NCBI GenBank assembly: GCA_907163375.1
Contig: CAJQUW010001810.1
Span: 62,001 to 126,000, forward strand
Reading direction: 5' to 3'
DNA length: 64,000 bases
DNA from: Prostheceraeus crozeri
Taxonomy: Eukaryota > Platyhelminthes > Polycladida > Euryleptidae
Shown piece after piece: positions 1-13,303 of the stretch. Each line of letters opens with the position of its first letter. The first letter of the stretch is position 1. The notes under the pieces were generated by a model. It did not search any database. It was given only the letters and a program-made list of their open reading frames with translations, and had not been told where the DNA came from. The translations under genes were made by a program, and so were the position numbers.

Positions 1-1464
1 CGATGTCTGCATCAGACAAGAACCGAGCGAAAGGCCTTGCGATTCAATGAGAATGCAATCACTTTTTAGCAATGATAATAGTGATTATAATTATTAATTG
101 CAATTTATTAAAATGAAATAGTTTTTATGCTCAAGATTGGAAAATCCGGCTTGGAATCCAGTCGATTCTTTCTGAAAGAATCTGTCACTTCTTTCATTGC
201 TGACTAGAACTAAACTGTGAAAATCTTTGGTCGCAATAGATTAGTGTGCACTTTTGTTCACGCAACCTGGTTAGATTTCTTTATTCCAAAATGTTCAGAA
301 AATTGCATAGTTTCAATGCATCTCAAAATTAATCTTTGATGAGCGTCATCCAGTCGCACTTTTCACAATTGAAGAGAAAGGCATTCTATGCAATCATCAA
401 TGCGAGCGGTTGTTGTTTATCACCAATACGCAGTGATTGCCATCATGATGTGTCTGTACAAATTACGTATGAAGTGTAGCTGTGACATGCTCAATGCCGC
501 TGTCTAAAGATCGGACTGTTTTTCATGACAATGATGCAACTAAATACCAAATGAATCGAAAATATGGATTTGCCCGTGCTGTAGCAGACAATGATGCACT
601 GATATCAATAATATGCATGTAATGTTTGCATCTCTTATTTTGTGGGATTTGCACCTGGAATAATGAATTCTCATTCATGCAGTTTCGCATTCATGGTGTG
701 GGTGTAGTTGGTTAACGGTTCGAAAAGTTTTCTTCCTCAGACCTATTTTACCTACTTGTCAAAACATTTTCATTGCGTTCAGATATTATTTTACACATTC
801 ACCAGATATGATGATAATTACCCATAAATAATCGTCATCATTCTATGCATGTTTTTGCAGCCAAATGAAGAATTTAAGTGATGTAGATGAAGACTGTTAT
901 ATTCACTCTCAGAAAGGGTTGTAGCTTAACTTCATAAGCATGTGCATGCGTTTGCCACTGTGCACATGGCAACCATGCAACTATGACAGATTTCAAAACG
1001 CGATGTGAAATGTTCTGATGTGTGAAATGGATCACCTGGAATGCTAATAGGATGCTATTATTAAGATTGCTATGTCGTTCATAGTCATCAACTGCTTCCA
1101 TCTCAATTGTTGTGTGGAAAATATGGTATTATTCAAAAGCATGTTTTAAAATCATTGTGAAGACACACGTTAAAAGTATGTTAGCTGTCAAAGTTTTGGA
1201 ATCATGTTTATAACACAGGATAAAAGTTCTTTTTTAAAGCAAGGCTTTGGAATTACCGTTGGATACTTATTTGAAAACAATGTAAATCACAATCATTAAA
1301 TCACATGGTGAAAATTTGATTTTATAGCAGCTTTGATTATTTCGAAATATTGTCCCATTTAGAGGAGTTTTTTGTCATTCAAGAACAATTCCTACATGTC
1401 AGGTATCGGACCACAAGATCAAGCTTAGTCTAACCTTTTAACGGGCCGCAACCTCAGACGTAGC
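1..1464. other. AT-rich sequence, no gene seen
   Basis: No open frame here resembles a known protein and no terminal repeats are evident. The stretch ends at the left target duplication of the first hAT element. It probably belongs to the large upstream intron of the HACD gene, because the next host exon to the right (8665) is an internal exon. Confidence 0.5.
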
Positions 1465-1870
1465 CAATAAGCCAGGGTTGCCGTGCGTATGGGGATTCTA
1501 TGGGGATCCCCATGGGTATGGGGTGGGTATGGGTATTAAGGCCATCTCCACAGCTCCCATAGCGCTTCTATGGGGATTCTGAAGATTTTTGACATTCACT
1601 AGAAGCAATCAGAACTGACATTATATCAAACAATCAACTTCGATGTTGAATTACAAAGTATCACATAGCCTACCCATCTCACCACTTAAAATGCATGAAA
1701 TATCAATGCTGATCATTTTCACATTAGCAGCACACGTTCAATAATTTTGAATGACTTATAATGATAGTTCCATGTGTGTCAAGGATGTCTGAAGTGGAAG
1801 AATTCTGCAAGTCTCCTTTGCTGCAGCGCCGAATGGAGACCTACAAATATTAGCTCTAATAGTATAAATA

Positions 1871-3219
1871 CAGATTGTTTCATAAAAAATGGATCACCCT
1901 TAAACATCACCTTAACTTCAACTTTGTCTAACTCCGCCAAACTTGAACGAATTTCTCTGAAATTTGGAAGATATGTCAGTTGTGCTTACTAATATCATTG
2001 TTGGAAATTTCAAGCATGAATATTGAGTTGTTTTCCTGTTATAGATAAAAAAGTAGTAGATAATTTGATCTTCATTTAGCAATGTTACACAAAATCATAC
2101 CTCACTCTTATAAAATTACATTTGTTTCCTTTGTTATGTAATATGTTGTTCTACAAGCCAAAAGCTATCAAGCAAAACAAAAATTAAGAAAATCGGTCAA
2201 TCAGAGCCAGTATAGCACCATTATTCATCAACGATAATGTAGCTGCTACATGTGATTAACTGGACTTCATGTTCCATAGCTTCCTGACTTCGTTGCGGTG
2301 GTGTTGGCAGCACTCCTGATTGCTTTCAGCAAGAAATCTATCTCTTACCGGTTGAAAACAATACAAAGCACAAATGAACAATAACGAGATCGCATTCACA
2401 AAAGGCAAAGTGTCAGCCTTGCTAGAACTAGTGTTTTCTTTGCGAGCTACAAGCAAGCGGCTAAATGTCCCTTACACAAATGTGCATCGATGGCATAATG
2501 ATGTTGATTTTCGACTCTCTCGTAAAGAGGGCTCTGGCCGTCCACGCAAAACATCCAAACGTAGAGACCGCCTAATTTTGAGATTTGTTAAAGTTGATCC
2601 AAGTCTCTCGTTAACTGAGATGGCTGCACTAGACTCGTCTATTTCTAAGTCCACTATTCGTAGAAGACTTATTGAGTCGAATTTCAAGAGCTGTAAGAGG
2701 CCCTCTCAGATCGAATTATCAGATCAGCATACAAAAAGAAGTTATTTATGGATGATAATGCTACGTGTCACAGGAGTAGTAGAGTCAACTTATGCAAGTC
2801 TCAATTAGGGCTTAGGACATTATCTTGGCCAGCTCGTTCTCTTGATCTGAATCCCATAGAAAATGTATGGAGTATTCTAAAACGTAACGTTCGTCGTTCA
2901 CTGCTACCTACAGATGGCGTATCACAACTTACGTCACTGTTAAAAAGAGAGTGGAGAAAGTTAGATCAGCCAAAAATCAACGATATCATCGAATCAATGC
3001 CTAGACGAATTGGTAATGTCATTGACAATAAGGGTGGGGCCACAAAATATTAGCTTCTTAAGAACCGTTACTGTATCATAGCTTATCAGATTATATAAGG
3101 ACATTTAAATATATTAGGGAGATTAGGGACATGAAATAACATGAAAAATGCTTTCTGTATCATACTTATGCTTTATTTAGTCAAATTTTAGGATGATCCA
3201 CTTTTTATGAAACGGACTG
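1871..3219 (+). mobile_element. Tc1-like element nested in the hAT
   Basis: The inverted ends CAGATTGTTTCATAAAA (left) and TTTTTATGAAACGGACTG (right) continue inward to GGATCA and are bounded by TA dinucleotides at 1869-1870 and 3220-3221, the Tc1/mariner target. The 1349-bp length is below the usual 1.6 kb because the middle of the transposase is deleted. It must be younger than the hAT it interrupts. Confidence 0.9.
2374..3053 (+). pseudogene. Tc1-like transposase, internally deleted
   Basis: A Tc1 transposase cuts and pastes its own element with a DDE nuclease. The first frame (2374-about 2745) gives the paired-type helix-turn-helix region, the SGRPRKTSKR GRPR-like hinge and a second helix-turn-helix ending ISKSTIRRRLIESNFKSC. 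A second frame, from about 2745 to 3053, gives the catalytic C terminus: DDNATCHRS with the second Asp, then LSWPARSLDLNPIENVW with the Glu. The two halves meet abruptly near 2740-2750 with a frame change, and roughly 100 residues are missing, including the first catalytic Asp. The copy cannot encode active transposase. The family assignment is secure from the C-terminal block. Confidence 0.9.
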
Positions 3220-3452
3220 TAGCTCAGTGATATAATTAAGCTTGCGTGCTAAATGCGATTAATCATTATTAGCCTAGATTTTAAACTAATTACGAAGACC
3301 TGTTGGGTCCAGCCCACAAAGCAAGACACATGAAAATGTTGAGTGATTTTCGTCGGATATATGAACAGTGTGATAAAGATTTCTCACACCAAATCATTCA
3401 ACTGTAAGCCATCTACTCACATTGCAGTCATAGTTATAATGAAAGCTCGTGT

Positions 3453-3482
3453 TTGCTTTGCTTTCAGTGTGGCTGAGGCCAT
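3453..3482 (-). repeat. Solo arm of a small dispersed inverted repeat
   Basis: The sequence TTTGCTTTGCTTTCAGTG followed by TGGCTGAGGCC closely matches the right arm of the candidate MITE at 11707-11906. A weaker opposing arm may lie near 3306-3327. It sits inside the hAT at 1473-5273. I read it as a diverged copy or fragment of the same short element. Confidence 0.4.
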
Positions 3483-5281
3483 AGATTATCAACTATTACT
3501 ACATTAATTCAATTAACGGATATTAAACGGGAATATTCACACATGTGAACATGGCATGATCCACTGAGCAATAAACGATGGATATGACACACATTGGTAG
3601 ACCGTAAGCATGTAGTGAAGGCCTACATAAGAATTGTGACCATAAGACGGAGTGACCATTTTGAATTACTGGCAGTGTAGCAGCATATGAATATTTTTTT
3701 ATTTATATTCAACCATGTCTTTGTATGTTGATGGACTTCCTATTATTTGAAAATAGCACCACTTAAGCAACCAAACGAATGAAAAATCCTCACATTAGGA
3801 ACATAAGAACTTACAGGACAGCCCTGGCTTATATCCTCACAAATGGAACACGTGAAACTCGTATATAATCTATCAAAACAGCCAAATGCATGCCCTTGAA
3901 ATTATTTGCAGTAAGAATCGAGTTTTCACGAAAAGCAGCTGACTGAAAATATTGTGGGGACATTACGGTCCTTCAGGACTTAACAGTTAACAGTTAAAAT
4001 TTCAATAGATATATTGATAAATATTATTAATGCTTTTATGAAACATACTGTACTTAATCACGATTGTTTACAGCGAGGAATTTGAGCATTTTGAAATGAA
4101 TGTGTGTATATTTCCTGAGAATGCTTCGCATAACATGTATACATGATGTGATGTAAGCTCAGGTTTGATTTTACTTGATGTAGACTGGCCGCTTTGTGTT
4201 ATAACAGCGAACGGTAAAAGGCGAATATAAGAAAAATCGAAATTTCAAAATAGCGAAGTATAAAATAGCGGACTATGCAATGCTCGTGTTGTGCAGAACT
4301 AAGTACATACTCGCATTAATATTCCATCTCAACATTTTGATAAGGCCATGTTTCTTTTAGTCTGCATGCAGTTGTTGAATTTTTATACAAATGTGTTTCC
4401 TTTAAGGGAACAGTAATGCAAAAATTGTACCATTGCAATGATCTTGCAGCAAAATGAAGTAGGATCGACATGGTCAATAACTAGGTTAAGAGAACCAAAA
4501 ATCCAAAGTGAGTAAAAGAGGAAGTTTGAAAAACAAAAGCTGATCAATAACCGATTTCTTATGGAAACAAAAAATAAAGACAATGTCGTCATACTATTAA
4601 ATTAAAACATTCCGAGATAGAATTACGTTTGCGGTAAACTACATTATGGTAGTTTTATGGAAAAAGGGTGTCATGTCTCATGAATCATTAAAGAATTAAG
4701 AGCCGAATGAGAAGAACCTATGTATTAACTGTACGTGCAAGCTGGCAGCAGACGACAAAAACTTATGAATCAGTGGAGATAGATAAAGAACAGCTACCTG
4801 TTGATGATTCAGGCAATTGTAAATTTTCAAGTCAAATATGTGTGCATAGCGGGCTCTATTAATTACTTGAACGAGCATTTAGTTAAATTTTCGGTACAAT
4901 AATTTCTAGGTGGCAAGTCAGAATCGAGGCTCAGTAATGATAGAAAAAAGGCTACTACAATTTTAAAGAGCAATAGGCCTATACCGAAGATAGCAAAGAA
5001 AAGTCATAAAAGTTACAACACGCAGTCGGTGACTTCAAGGACTCCCATTCCGCATCTCTGAAGTCAAATATGGCCTTCGCATCGTTGAATGCGGTGCAGA
5101 AGTTCCACTGAGATGGAGATATTGGACATCAATCATTCTATACAAACATTAGCAACATATTAATCAAGGGCTTATCCTGTGGGGGCGTAGGGATTCTGTG
5201 CGGATACCCACAGGTTTTTCTGTGGTTATGGGGTGGGGTGGGGATTCAGATATCAATCCCCACGGCAACCCTGCAATAAGC

Positions 5282-8200
5282 GCAAAATGAATATCTCTGT
5301 GACTTCTGCAAACAATCGTTAGACGTTGCACACACAGAAAGTCAAATTATTATTTTAACATGATTAAAACAAGACAGCGACTACAACAAAGTCGTCTTAG
5401 ATGCATGAAGTGTAGTGACATGATGGCAATATTAAACATGAGTTGCTGGCTGCACGAGAGGCGTTTACAACCAACTGCCAATTGGTTTTTAACTAATTGT
5501 TCCCCCTAGTGATGAGCTCGAAATGCGCAGGGGCTGTGCATGTTTTTTACTATCTTTTTAACCTGAAACCAGTAAAGCATTGAAGTAGAGATCTCGTTTT
5601 GCTGAGTATGGATGAAGAAATTTTATACGGCTTGTCATTATTTGAAAATACCTAAACGAAATCATCAGCAAGTAAAGCACGAGTATCATTCTGCTGGCAG
5701 CGTAATATATTACTAACATTTGATCAAGTGTATGATAATCCGACATTCTATTCTGTGGCCAATCAGTTGCAAGTGACGTGTTCAATGCAGCATTTATCTC
5801 ATTTTTTGTATACTTAGTATAAAGGCATTGATGTTTTTTTTTGTTCATTACATCATCTCCCTAATGCACGTGTTTCACGCTTATGAGTTATCATCATGTA
5901 TCTCTTTGTACAACTCTTGATTCTCCACGACTGATGTCGGCTTCACGAAAATCGTTAGTCTTCTGTTGAAACAGATGAATCTCTTCTGTTAAGCTATATG
6001 TGATCGTACGATTTCAAGCAAAAATAAACATCACAATGATTACAGGCCCTGCTGTGTTATTCATGAACTCACATTGTGCATTTTGCACATTGTGTATTTT
6101 AAGACAATAGGAAAAGTTCTCTAAGAAGGTATGTGAGTACATGCTTGCGGATTTAGAGGAATAATTATAGCATAGAATTATAGTTCTCAACTGTTTTGGG
6201 AGGTTTTGAAAGTAAAAATGGCAGAAAGTTGAACTTGGGCACTGCAACAAATACAATTTTCACAGACAAATTTTTCATATGCTGTAGCACAGCACAATAT
6301 GATCGTAAAATTCTTAATCGCAGAATGTGTTACACATCAATCAGCAGTAGGCTTCTCGTAGATGACATGAACAATCTTTCAGTTTAACACAATGAAAATT
6401 GTTTATTTGTTTTGATATAATCAATTAAGTACAAAATCCACATGTGAAAAATCACATGTATGCTGTCTTGTTGCGATGTCAACAGCATGATCTGACTCTG
6501 TCTGTTCGACTCATTATTGTTGCTAATTTTGTTGATAATTTTTTTAAGCAGGGTTCTCCATGCAATGGGAGGAATGCTATCGAATTCCGCTGACAATTTC
6601 TGGAGTAGTGTTTTACTCATTCAATATTATGATAAAGAATGAATGTACTACATGTATTTGCCGGTTGTAAACACATATTTGGTATTATTTTGTCTGAAAT
6701 GAAGATAATATGAATATTTTGATGCGGCGTAATGGTTTTGATTTGAGGTGTTTCTAAAAAAGGTCTTGAATATTATGCTTGCGCGAAATCATTGAATTGA
6801 GATCAATTTGAGAGAGAAGTCATTTTGATAACAGTCAATCATTGAAATCATTTGAGACATGGGATCGTGGTGGGTCGCAAACGAAATAGAGGCTGGCGTA
6901 TTTGATAATGATCAGATAACATAGCATATCGCAGATTCTTTGTCTTGTCGACTTCAGCGAGGTGGTCAGAACATACACGACTATTTATATTAGGAGTAAA
7001 GTCTTTCCGTCCTATGCTTCGACACCATCAAATGAACAAGGAAGCTTTTGCTAGGAATCTGTAGAGGAGCTAATATTTTTACGTTCAGTATTGGCATTGT
7101 TGGTGCATCCGAAGACACAACACTGTATTGTTTTTCAGCTAACTTAAAATGAATCTCCAGATGAAAATGCTGCTATTTGAAAAGATGCGCTTGTATTTTG
7201 ATGCCTGTTCGTCACTACACTTGATAAAGATGCAATTCATTCATCGGTGCGTCTAAAATTTGACGCTTGCTTGCACGCTTTCATCTTATTCCCTTGCTAT
7301 TGTCCTCACCCGCTGATCATCAATGACGTCATCATGTATCTTTATTCAGCTCTTGCGATTTTCTTTGCCAACGGACATGCGATTGAGGTCATGTTAAAAA
7401 ATCATCCAGAGCACACCTTTAAGAAGGAGTTGTCATAATGTTAAAAAATTACAAGTACAATTCTAAATGTGTCATTTGATTTTTATGTTTGGATGTATAC
7501 TTTCCATGGATGAGAGTGAGGTAGCGGAACCCTCTCGGAAATTCACATGTCAAGGGGGCCGAGTGCTACTACTGAAATTTTCCTGCAGGTAACTGTTTAA
7601 TTCCCTTCTTCTGGATTGCTGAAATTCGTTGAAAGCTAACTTATGACATTTTCGCTTAAACAGAGGGCACGAAAGGTAGAGGTATAAAGTATACATGTAC
7701 CTACACGTTAATTCAATTTCTCGTTTGATAAGGGGGCTCTGTTAACAGCAGAAGGGCGGGATAGGCAGTCGGACTGGCTGCATGCAGGCGTACGTTTTTT
7801 CGATGATGGGAACATCATTTCTTTAATTTGTTAGTAAAGATCGTGGTCGGATCGGCTCAAAGAAATATGGCTTAAGGATGGCTCAATTTCGTCATTTCCA
7901 GTTTCATGAAGGTCGTTGTTGCTCATGCTGGTCATGACTGTCGAGAGGTAGCTTAAAATACTCTCTTCAGTATGGCCGAGATTTTAGGATCGAGTTGAAT
8001 CCTGACTTCTCAGCTCTTTGACTTCAAGCCACTGATTGGCCGATAGAATACAATAGCTAAGATAAGAAAAGTGGATATGAAGAAATTCCGAATCTGAGGA
8101 CCAAATCACATACTATTTATAAAAATGAACTTGTGAAATTGCCACAATTCCCCTTTTACAGCAGACTAGCATGTTATAACTTCCTAAGAGCTAAAATTCT

Positions 8201-8664
8201 AATCAATAGGATACTACTGCATAAGTCTTGAAAGTCACGCGTTAAATAATAGAAATTCAAAGTGTGAGAGACAAACTACTAAGCTTCAGAAATCAAAACG
8301 AAATTTGACGTTTGTTCAAATTTATTCAAGCTCAGCCTCTCATAATTATTTAGTGATTGCTCTAATTTTATATTTATTTTTGGCATTTATTGTTTCACTT
8401 TTTATGTTGTAGCTTGATGCATGCTGATGTTAATTATCACCATTATTGACCGCTCCACATCCTGTCTTACTATATTGTCTCTGTATTGCATTGTCACACA
8501 GAGATGATCCTTTTCCGCGGGGCCCCAAAAATTCTGCCTAATATATTCTTTATTTTTTTCTGTTTGGGGTCCCCTTGAAATATGAATTTCTGCTGAGGCT
8601 CCCGTTGCCACACTCTCATCCCTGGTCACAAGTTCAGATTAATCCTCGATTGTTTTAATTTCAG
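5282..8664. other. Upstream HACD intron, no other gene seen
   Basis: AT-rich sequence without recognisable coding or terminal repeats. It ends in a polypyrimidine tract and the acceptor TTTTAATTTCAG directly before the first HACD exon in this window. I looked for the preceding HACD exon (the block ending WAVTHS in vertebrates) and did not find it. Confidence 0.5.
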
Positions 8665-8829
8665 GTGAAGGCTAACTGCCTCGGTATTCCGATGTTTGTA
8701 GTGGCATGGACTACCACTGAAATCATACGTTATTCTTTCTACGCCACCAATTTATTGGGGAGTGTTCCATATCCCATCAAATGGATGCGATATTCATTGT
8801 TCATCTTCCTCTATCCTCTGGGGATAACG
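8665..8829 (+). CDS. 3-hydroxyacyl-CoA dehydratase, internal exon with catalytic Tyr
   Basis: HACD enzymes are ER membrane proteins that remove water from 3-hydroxyacyl-CoA, the third step of very-long-chain fatty acid elongation. This 165-bp exon (55 codons, phase 0 at both ends) lies between TTTCAG and GTGAGA. It encodes the family core: FVVAWTTTEIIRYSFY, then PIKWMRYSLFIFLYPLGIT, both largely hydrophobic membrane segments. Tyr in the final YPLGIT corresponds to the catalytic Tyr of yeast Phs1 (Tyr149). Its partner Glu, seven residues on, is supplied by the next exon at 20537. The match to human HACD1/HACD2 runs along the whole exon without a gap. I cannot tell HACD1 from HACD2. Upstream exons are outside the window. 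Confidence 0.93.
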
Positions 8830-11706
8830 GTGAGACCTTTAACTGTTTTGCATTTTTACTGTGGAAAGTATTTTTAGTTGCAGGCTTCTTATGCTTAACA
8901 CTATGAAAGGTTTTCGATTAATCACATTGTCATTCATTACATTCTCATACTGTCCATTTTTTTATTTTACAAGTCGGGTGGCATTCTTACCGAGCGCCAA
9001 ACTAACGCAGTGAGAATACAAAAGGTTATGAGCTATTCCTGCACTAAAATCCTCTCTCCTAATGCCTTTCTGGCACTTCAAGCTATTTTGATGGCTTGTA
9101 GTCTAATTTTGTTCCTACAAATTTATGCTTTGAATATCAGACGCTTTCTTTTACATTCTTAATCTCTAGACTTTTTAAGGCATGGAATTTTGTCCACTCC
9201 GGTTGGTGCTCATGTGTCTGCAAGTGGTTGAACACATTGCATGGCCGCGCTCCTGCCAGTTCATGGGTATCCGGCTCCTAACATTTTCACTTTCTGTGCA
9301 TCATTATTAGGGCTGTGCGCTAGTGGTACCTGTCCGCACCTGTGCATCGAAAATTTTAGCAGGTAATTCTGAAGTACTTATGCATGGCCGAAAAATAAAA
9401 TGTTTTGCGCTATAGAATTGTTAATTTCTAGTATTAAATGCAAATTATGTAAAGTTCTAGCAAAATGCTAACAGTTCTAATGAATTAGAAGTCAATGATC
9501 ACCGGGTATTTAGAAAATATCTGGATCCCGACAGGGATTGGTATAATGTCAGGCATCGGGATCGTGTAGAGATGAAATTTCAACGTTTTAAAGGCTAATG
9601 CTTGCACCATTAACTGACAAACAGAATATGCAGACAGAAACAGAATCACGATTTATCTTCATTGGACAGCGACACTCCTGAATTTGAATCTAGTTGTTAT
9701 TTTGTCAAGGAAAAATACCTCGAAGTCATAATATTGAAATGAAAGAAAAATATACTAAGCAAGTCAAAAATCGAGACCTATATGGTCCCATGATTATTGC
9801 TTGTAGCCAATAGATTATCACCTTTGGCCACTGTTAAAGATGCTTAGCCGGCATCTTTCAGTTCTAAAGTGATTTACATATACGTGTGTTCGTAATTGTG
9901 GAGACATTTACGTTTATAGGACGCATAGGACGAGAGCATATACCTGATTGGTTCACTGCTGGTTGGTCTGGAAAGCGATTCAACTCTGTGACGAATCATT
10001 CTGTTCAGTGTCCAGATGCACGTTAAGAAACGGGTATCAGATCCGGTCAGCTATACGTAAATTTGTATTTCGCACACGATCAAAAACTTAATTGTCAATT
10101 TGAATGGCTTTGTAACTTTATCACCTTGACTAGACCAGATGAAAGATCTCGGTGTTTTCATGCTCTTTTCTTCATTTTTTGCATAAAATGATTTCAAGGA
10201 AGTCAGTGGCTCTGCTCCTTTACCAGACGCGCTCGCCAATAATATCCTTCGCTCACGTTTTGTATGCTGCATTGCTTTCCACTATTTCTACCTAAATTTT
10301 CAATAAAAAATTAGCCGAAATTATTGATTAGAAAATTATTGCAGTTACGTTCATTTTGAAGAAAAGCAAGAAACAGTCAACAAATCGCCAAAAAGTATGT
10401 TACAAGTATGAATGTGTGACGACTGTGACCCTTGTCAATTGCTATTGTACACAAGCGCTTCGCGAAGTTTGAAGTCTCAAAATACAATTTGAACTCATAT
10501 ACGTTACGTTCACTAATCTATTGTCATAGAGTTTTTAGCATTTGATAGAAAGTTGAAATCTGCTTTAATCTTTAAGAAGCAAGGAAAGTTTGATTAGAAG
10601 TGTTGGCACTACTAAACATCACAAACCCAACAGCCCAAGTGGGGTTTGGGTAATAAGATTTTTGACAAGAACCCTGGGTTTTGCCAACCGAGACTCGAAA
10701 AGACCAGAACTGACCGCTACTACCTAGAGCAGCTGAACAAGATGATGCCAGAGGCTGCTTATCATTTTACAATTTGTCAGCGTGGTCTTAGTGCTTATCC
10801 ATTGCTGTGCTCATGTGCTGGATGGATACAGGATTAGTGTTGTTGTATGAGTGACAGTTTGAGAAACCGCAAAACATTACGTGTGTATGATATCAGGTAT
10901 GAAATGAAGAAATCACAAAAGGGCTCGGCTGCAACAGAATTGTTAACATTGTAGGAAGAAGGTGTCTGCTAGAAAATTGGTTGCTAGAAAGATCATATCT
11001 GTTGTACAAATCGAGTGTACTCCATGAACTTATTAAGCGAGCCAGCTGTTGTTCCAAGCAAAATCTCAAATAATCATCGATCGAGAGACTTGACAGGGAC
11101 CTTAAGCTGAAATCATCGGAGGCCTGCTATTCAAGTAGGGAGCAATTGACATTAAACGGATTAATTGAGTGAGAGATACTTAGCCATATTTCACAATCTT
11201 TGCCTGTGTGAAACCTTCGGAGATGTCCATATTGCAGTTTCATCTGTGAGTCGATAGATAAGATTATATTTACTGTCGATAGAACTGAACTCATAGAACG
11301 AATAGAACCTCTCGTTGGAAAGGTTCTATTAACTACTCGGGGAAACCCGGTAATTAATGAATTAGCAACAAAAGCCTTCGACACCCTGAAATACCGGTGC
11401 TTCAATTGACTCTAACGAATTGAACTCTCACAGCCAAACGTGATCGTGGTCGGTCGTACGCTCCGCTGTCGCTTCTTCCTATTGTGTCTTTTCGGTGACG
11501 TCAGTGTTTTGATGATACTTTTCGGCTGGTCTTTTATATCATCTTGATCGTCGTCTTTTACTTTGGTTCGCCTCGCTATGCTGTTCCCTCGACCTCTGCG
11601 GTCCGTCCTCTGTGGTTGTTTGGCACCTTAGTGTTTGTGATCATCGATCAAGTGAATATTCAATCCTTTTGTCGGTTTCCTCCGTGTCAGCACAAATTGC
11701 GGGTTA

Positions 11707-11906
11707 GGCCTCAGTCAGAATGCGAGCTTTTCCAAGCGTTTCTGAGCAAAGCGTTTTGCAGCAAATATAAAATCATCATCGCAGCAGTTGTAGACTGCCA
11801 CACAGTGAGCAAAGCAAAGAAGAGCTATTAATAGCTTATGGACATATATTTGGTCGGGATGCTCGTGATTGCTTTGCTTTGCTTTGCTCGCAGTGTAGCT
11901 GAGGCC
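11707..11906. repeat. Candidate 200-bp MITE with inverted ends
   Basis: The left arm GGCCTCAGTCAGAATGCG and the inverse of the right arm, GGCCTCAGCTACACTGCG, match at both ends of a 21-bp arm. An inner inverted pair of GAGCAAAGCAAAG type lies at about 11797-11818 and 11870-11890. The flanks begin ttgcg on both sides, a possible imperfect 9-10 bp duplication of Mutator type, but this is weak. A related arm occurs at 3453-3482. Confidence 0.45.
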
Positions 11907-12167
11907 TTGCGTGATCTTTGTTTTCGCGTCAACGTCGTTACGGATGTCGAAGCGTGTTGGTGTGCTGTATTTGGTTGGGACTGACAGCTGTGTTAAGCTG
12001 TCAAATCAGCTGCTAAGGCAAAGTAATTCTACTTTTTATGTAAACCGGTCCAGACGCTCGGAAATCAAATTATCGACTTTTGAACGGCGTCATAAATATG
12101 TTGCGTGAATAATATCTGTGACCATTCTGATTCATAGATATCGATTCATTGCGCTGTTTTCATCACA

Positions 12168-12491
12168 ATGAGTTTGGATTTCCGCGTTATTGCAGGGACA
12201 TCTATGATAAGTAGTATAGCTTTATTATTAATCATAGATGTCCCTGATTATTGTCGCAATATGCCAATGAAAACGACAAATGTCATGAATCTCAGTGCAG
12301 ATAAAATTCATGAACACATTTTCACGGAAGCTCAGTTGCTGGAGGCAATGATGCAAATGAAAAGTTCTGGTGCATGTATTACGGCACCGAAATTTAATGA
12401 AGCTGATTTTGATGATTATGACAGTGATATGTTAAACTCAACCGTGCACGGTTATGATATTAAAACTGTTGAACATAATCTCCAAGACTAA
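12168..12491 (+). other. Unexplained 107-codon open frame in the HACD intron
   Basis: The frame opens with ATG and ends in TAA. Its second half is acidic (ending FNEADFDDYDSDML and on to HNLQD) and the first third is hydrophobic. I do not recognise it. It contains the 54-bp perfect hairpin at 12193-12246, so part of the frame may be inserted DNA. It has no convincing splice signals or partner exon. It could be chance or a fragment of a processed copy. Confidence 0.15.
12193..12246. repeat. Perfect 16-bp hairpin, possibly a minimal hAT relic
   Basis: The arms CAGGGACATCTATGAT (12193-12208) and ATCATAGATGTCCCTG (12231-12246) are exact inverse copies around a 22-bp AT-rich loop. Beginning with CAGGG and ending with CCCTG is typical of hAT ends. 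The flanks gttattg and attattg agree at six of seven bases. It is either a tiny terminal-repeat-only element or simply a hairpin. Confidence 0.5.
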
Positions 12492-13303
12492 AATCAGGCA
12501 ACCTCTATCATTTAGCATTTTACTTTTCTACAGAATGATTTTCATGGATTTATGATAGTGCTGAAATTGATTCTCACTGCCATGTCCTGAAATCCATTCC
12601 CCATGATATCCATATTATTCGTTAATTTCTATCAATCATGAACTTTATCTTATGCTTTTAATGTCATGATTCAAATCTCTTATGATTTACCATTGAAACC
12701 TTCACTGGAGTAGACATTGGAAATAATTCAGCGTGACAGACTTCAATAATCTAAGAAGTTTTTTCTGTTTTCAAACACTGATGAACAAGCTCAGTAAAGT
12801 CATTCGAAATGGACACTCAGAAAATGAGAGTCATCAGATGGTATTCTCAGCAGGGACTAGTCACTCGTGGTCTAACCTAATTATTCTCTGATTTTGACCG
12901 GATGCAGAAATGATCGTGTTTATGATCCAGATTACCATCAATTCTCTAATGACTTCCTTGCCTAGAAATGTTGGTGGAAATCGCTGAAACGGCGACAGAT
13001 CAGATGATAGTTTTTAGGTGCTATGTCTTTTAACTTGAATGGTTGATAATATCGCAGCGTTTCCAAAAGTGAGCGCACAGCGCGCAGCTGCGCGGTTTTG
13101 CCGATTTCTGCGCGGAAGCGCGGAAAATTGAGAAGCTGCGCGGAATTTTGATGTCACAATCTTTTTTCAGTTTTAAGTATGTTTTGAATCTTAGTGTGGT
13201 GTTTTCACGGAAATCATTTCAAATTAGACATTGTTCACCTAATGTACAGCTTCTGTAGTACATTTGATAGAGCACATTTTTTGTTAGATAAAATAAAAGA
13301 AAT

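Larger units (their letters stand above)
1473..5273. mobile_element. Non-autonomous hAT element with perfect target duplications
   Basis: The left end reads CAGGGTTGCCGTG and the right end is its inverse, CACGGCAACCCTG. An exact 8-bp duplication, caataagc, flanks it at 1465-1472 and 5274-5281, which is the hAT signature. Both ends carry arrays of short self-complementary motifs such as GGGGATCCCC and GGGGATTC. The element is 3801 bp including a 1349-bp Tc1 copy, so the original insertion was about 2.45 kb. I see no transposase in 3220-5160, so it probably depended on a related source. Its ends resemble those of the hAT at 43648-47132 (CAGGCTTGCCGTG), suggesting sister families. Confidence 0.92.

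Noticed and set aside
10646-10837. 63-codon + strand frame in the HACD intron
   Set aside because: Slightly GC-richer than its surroundings but resembles no family I know and has no splice context.
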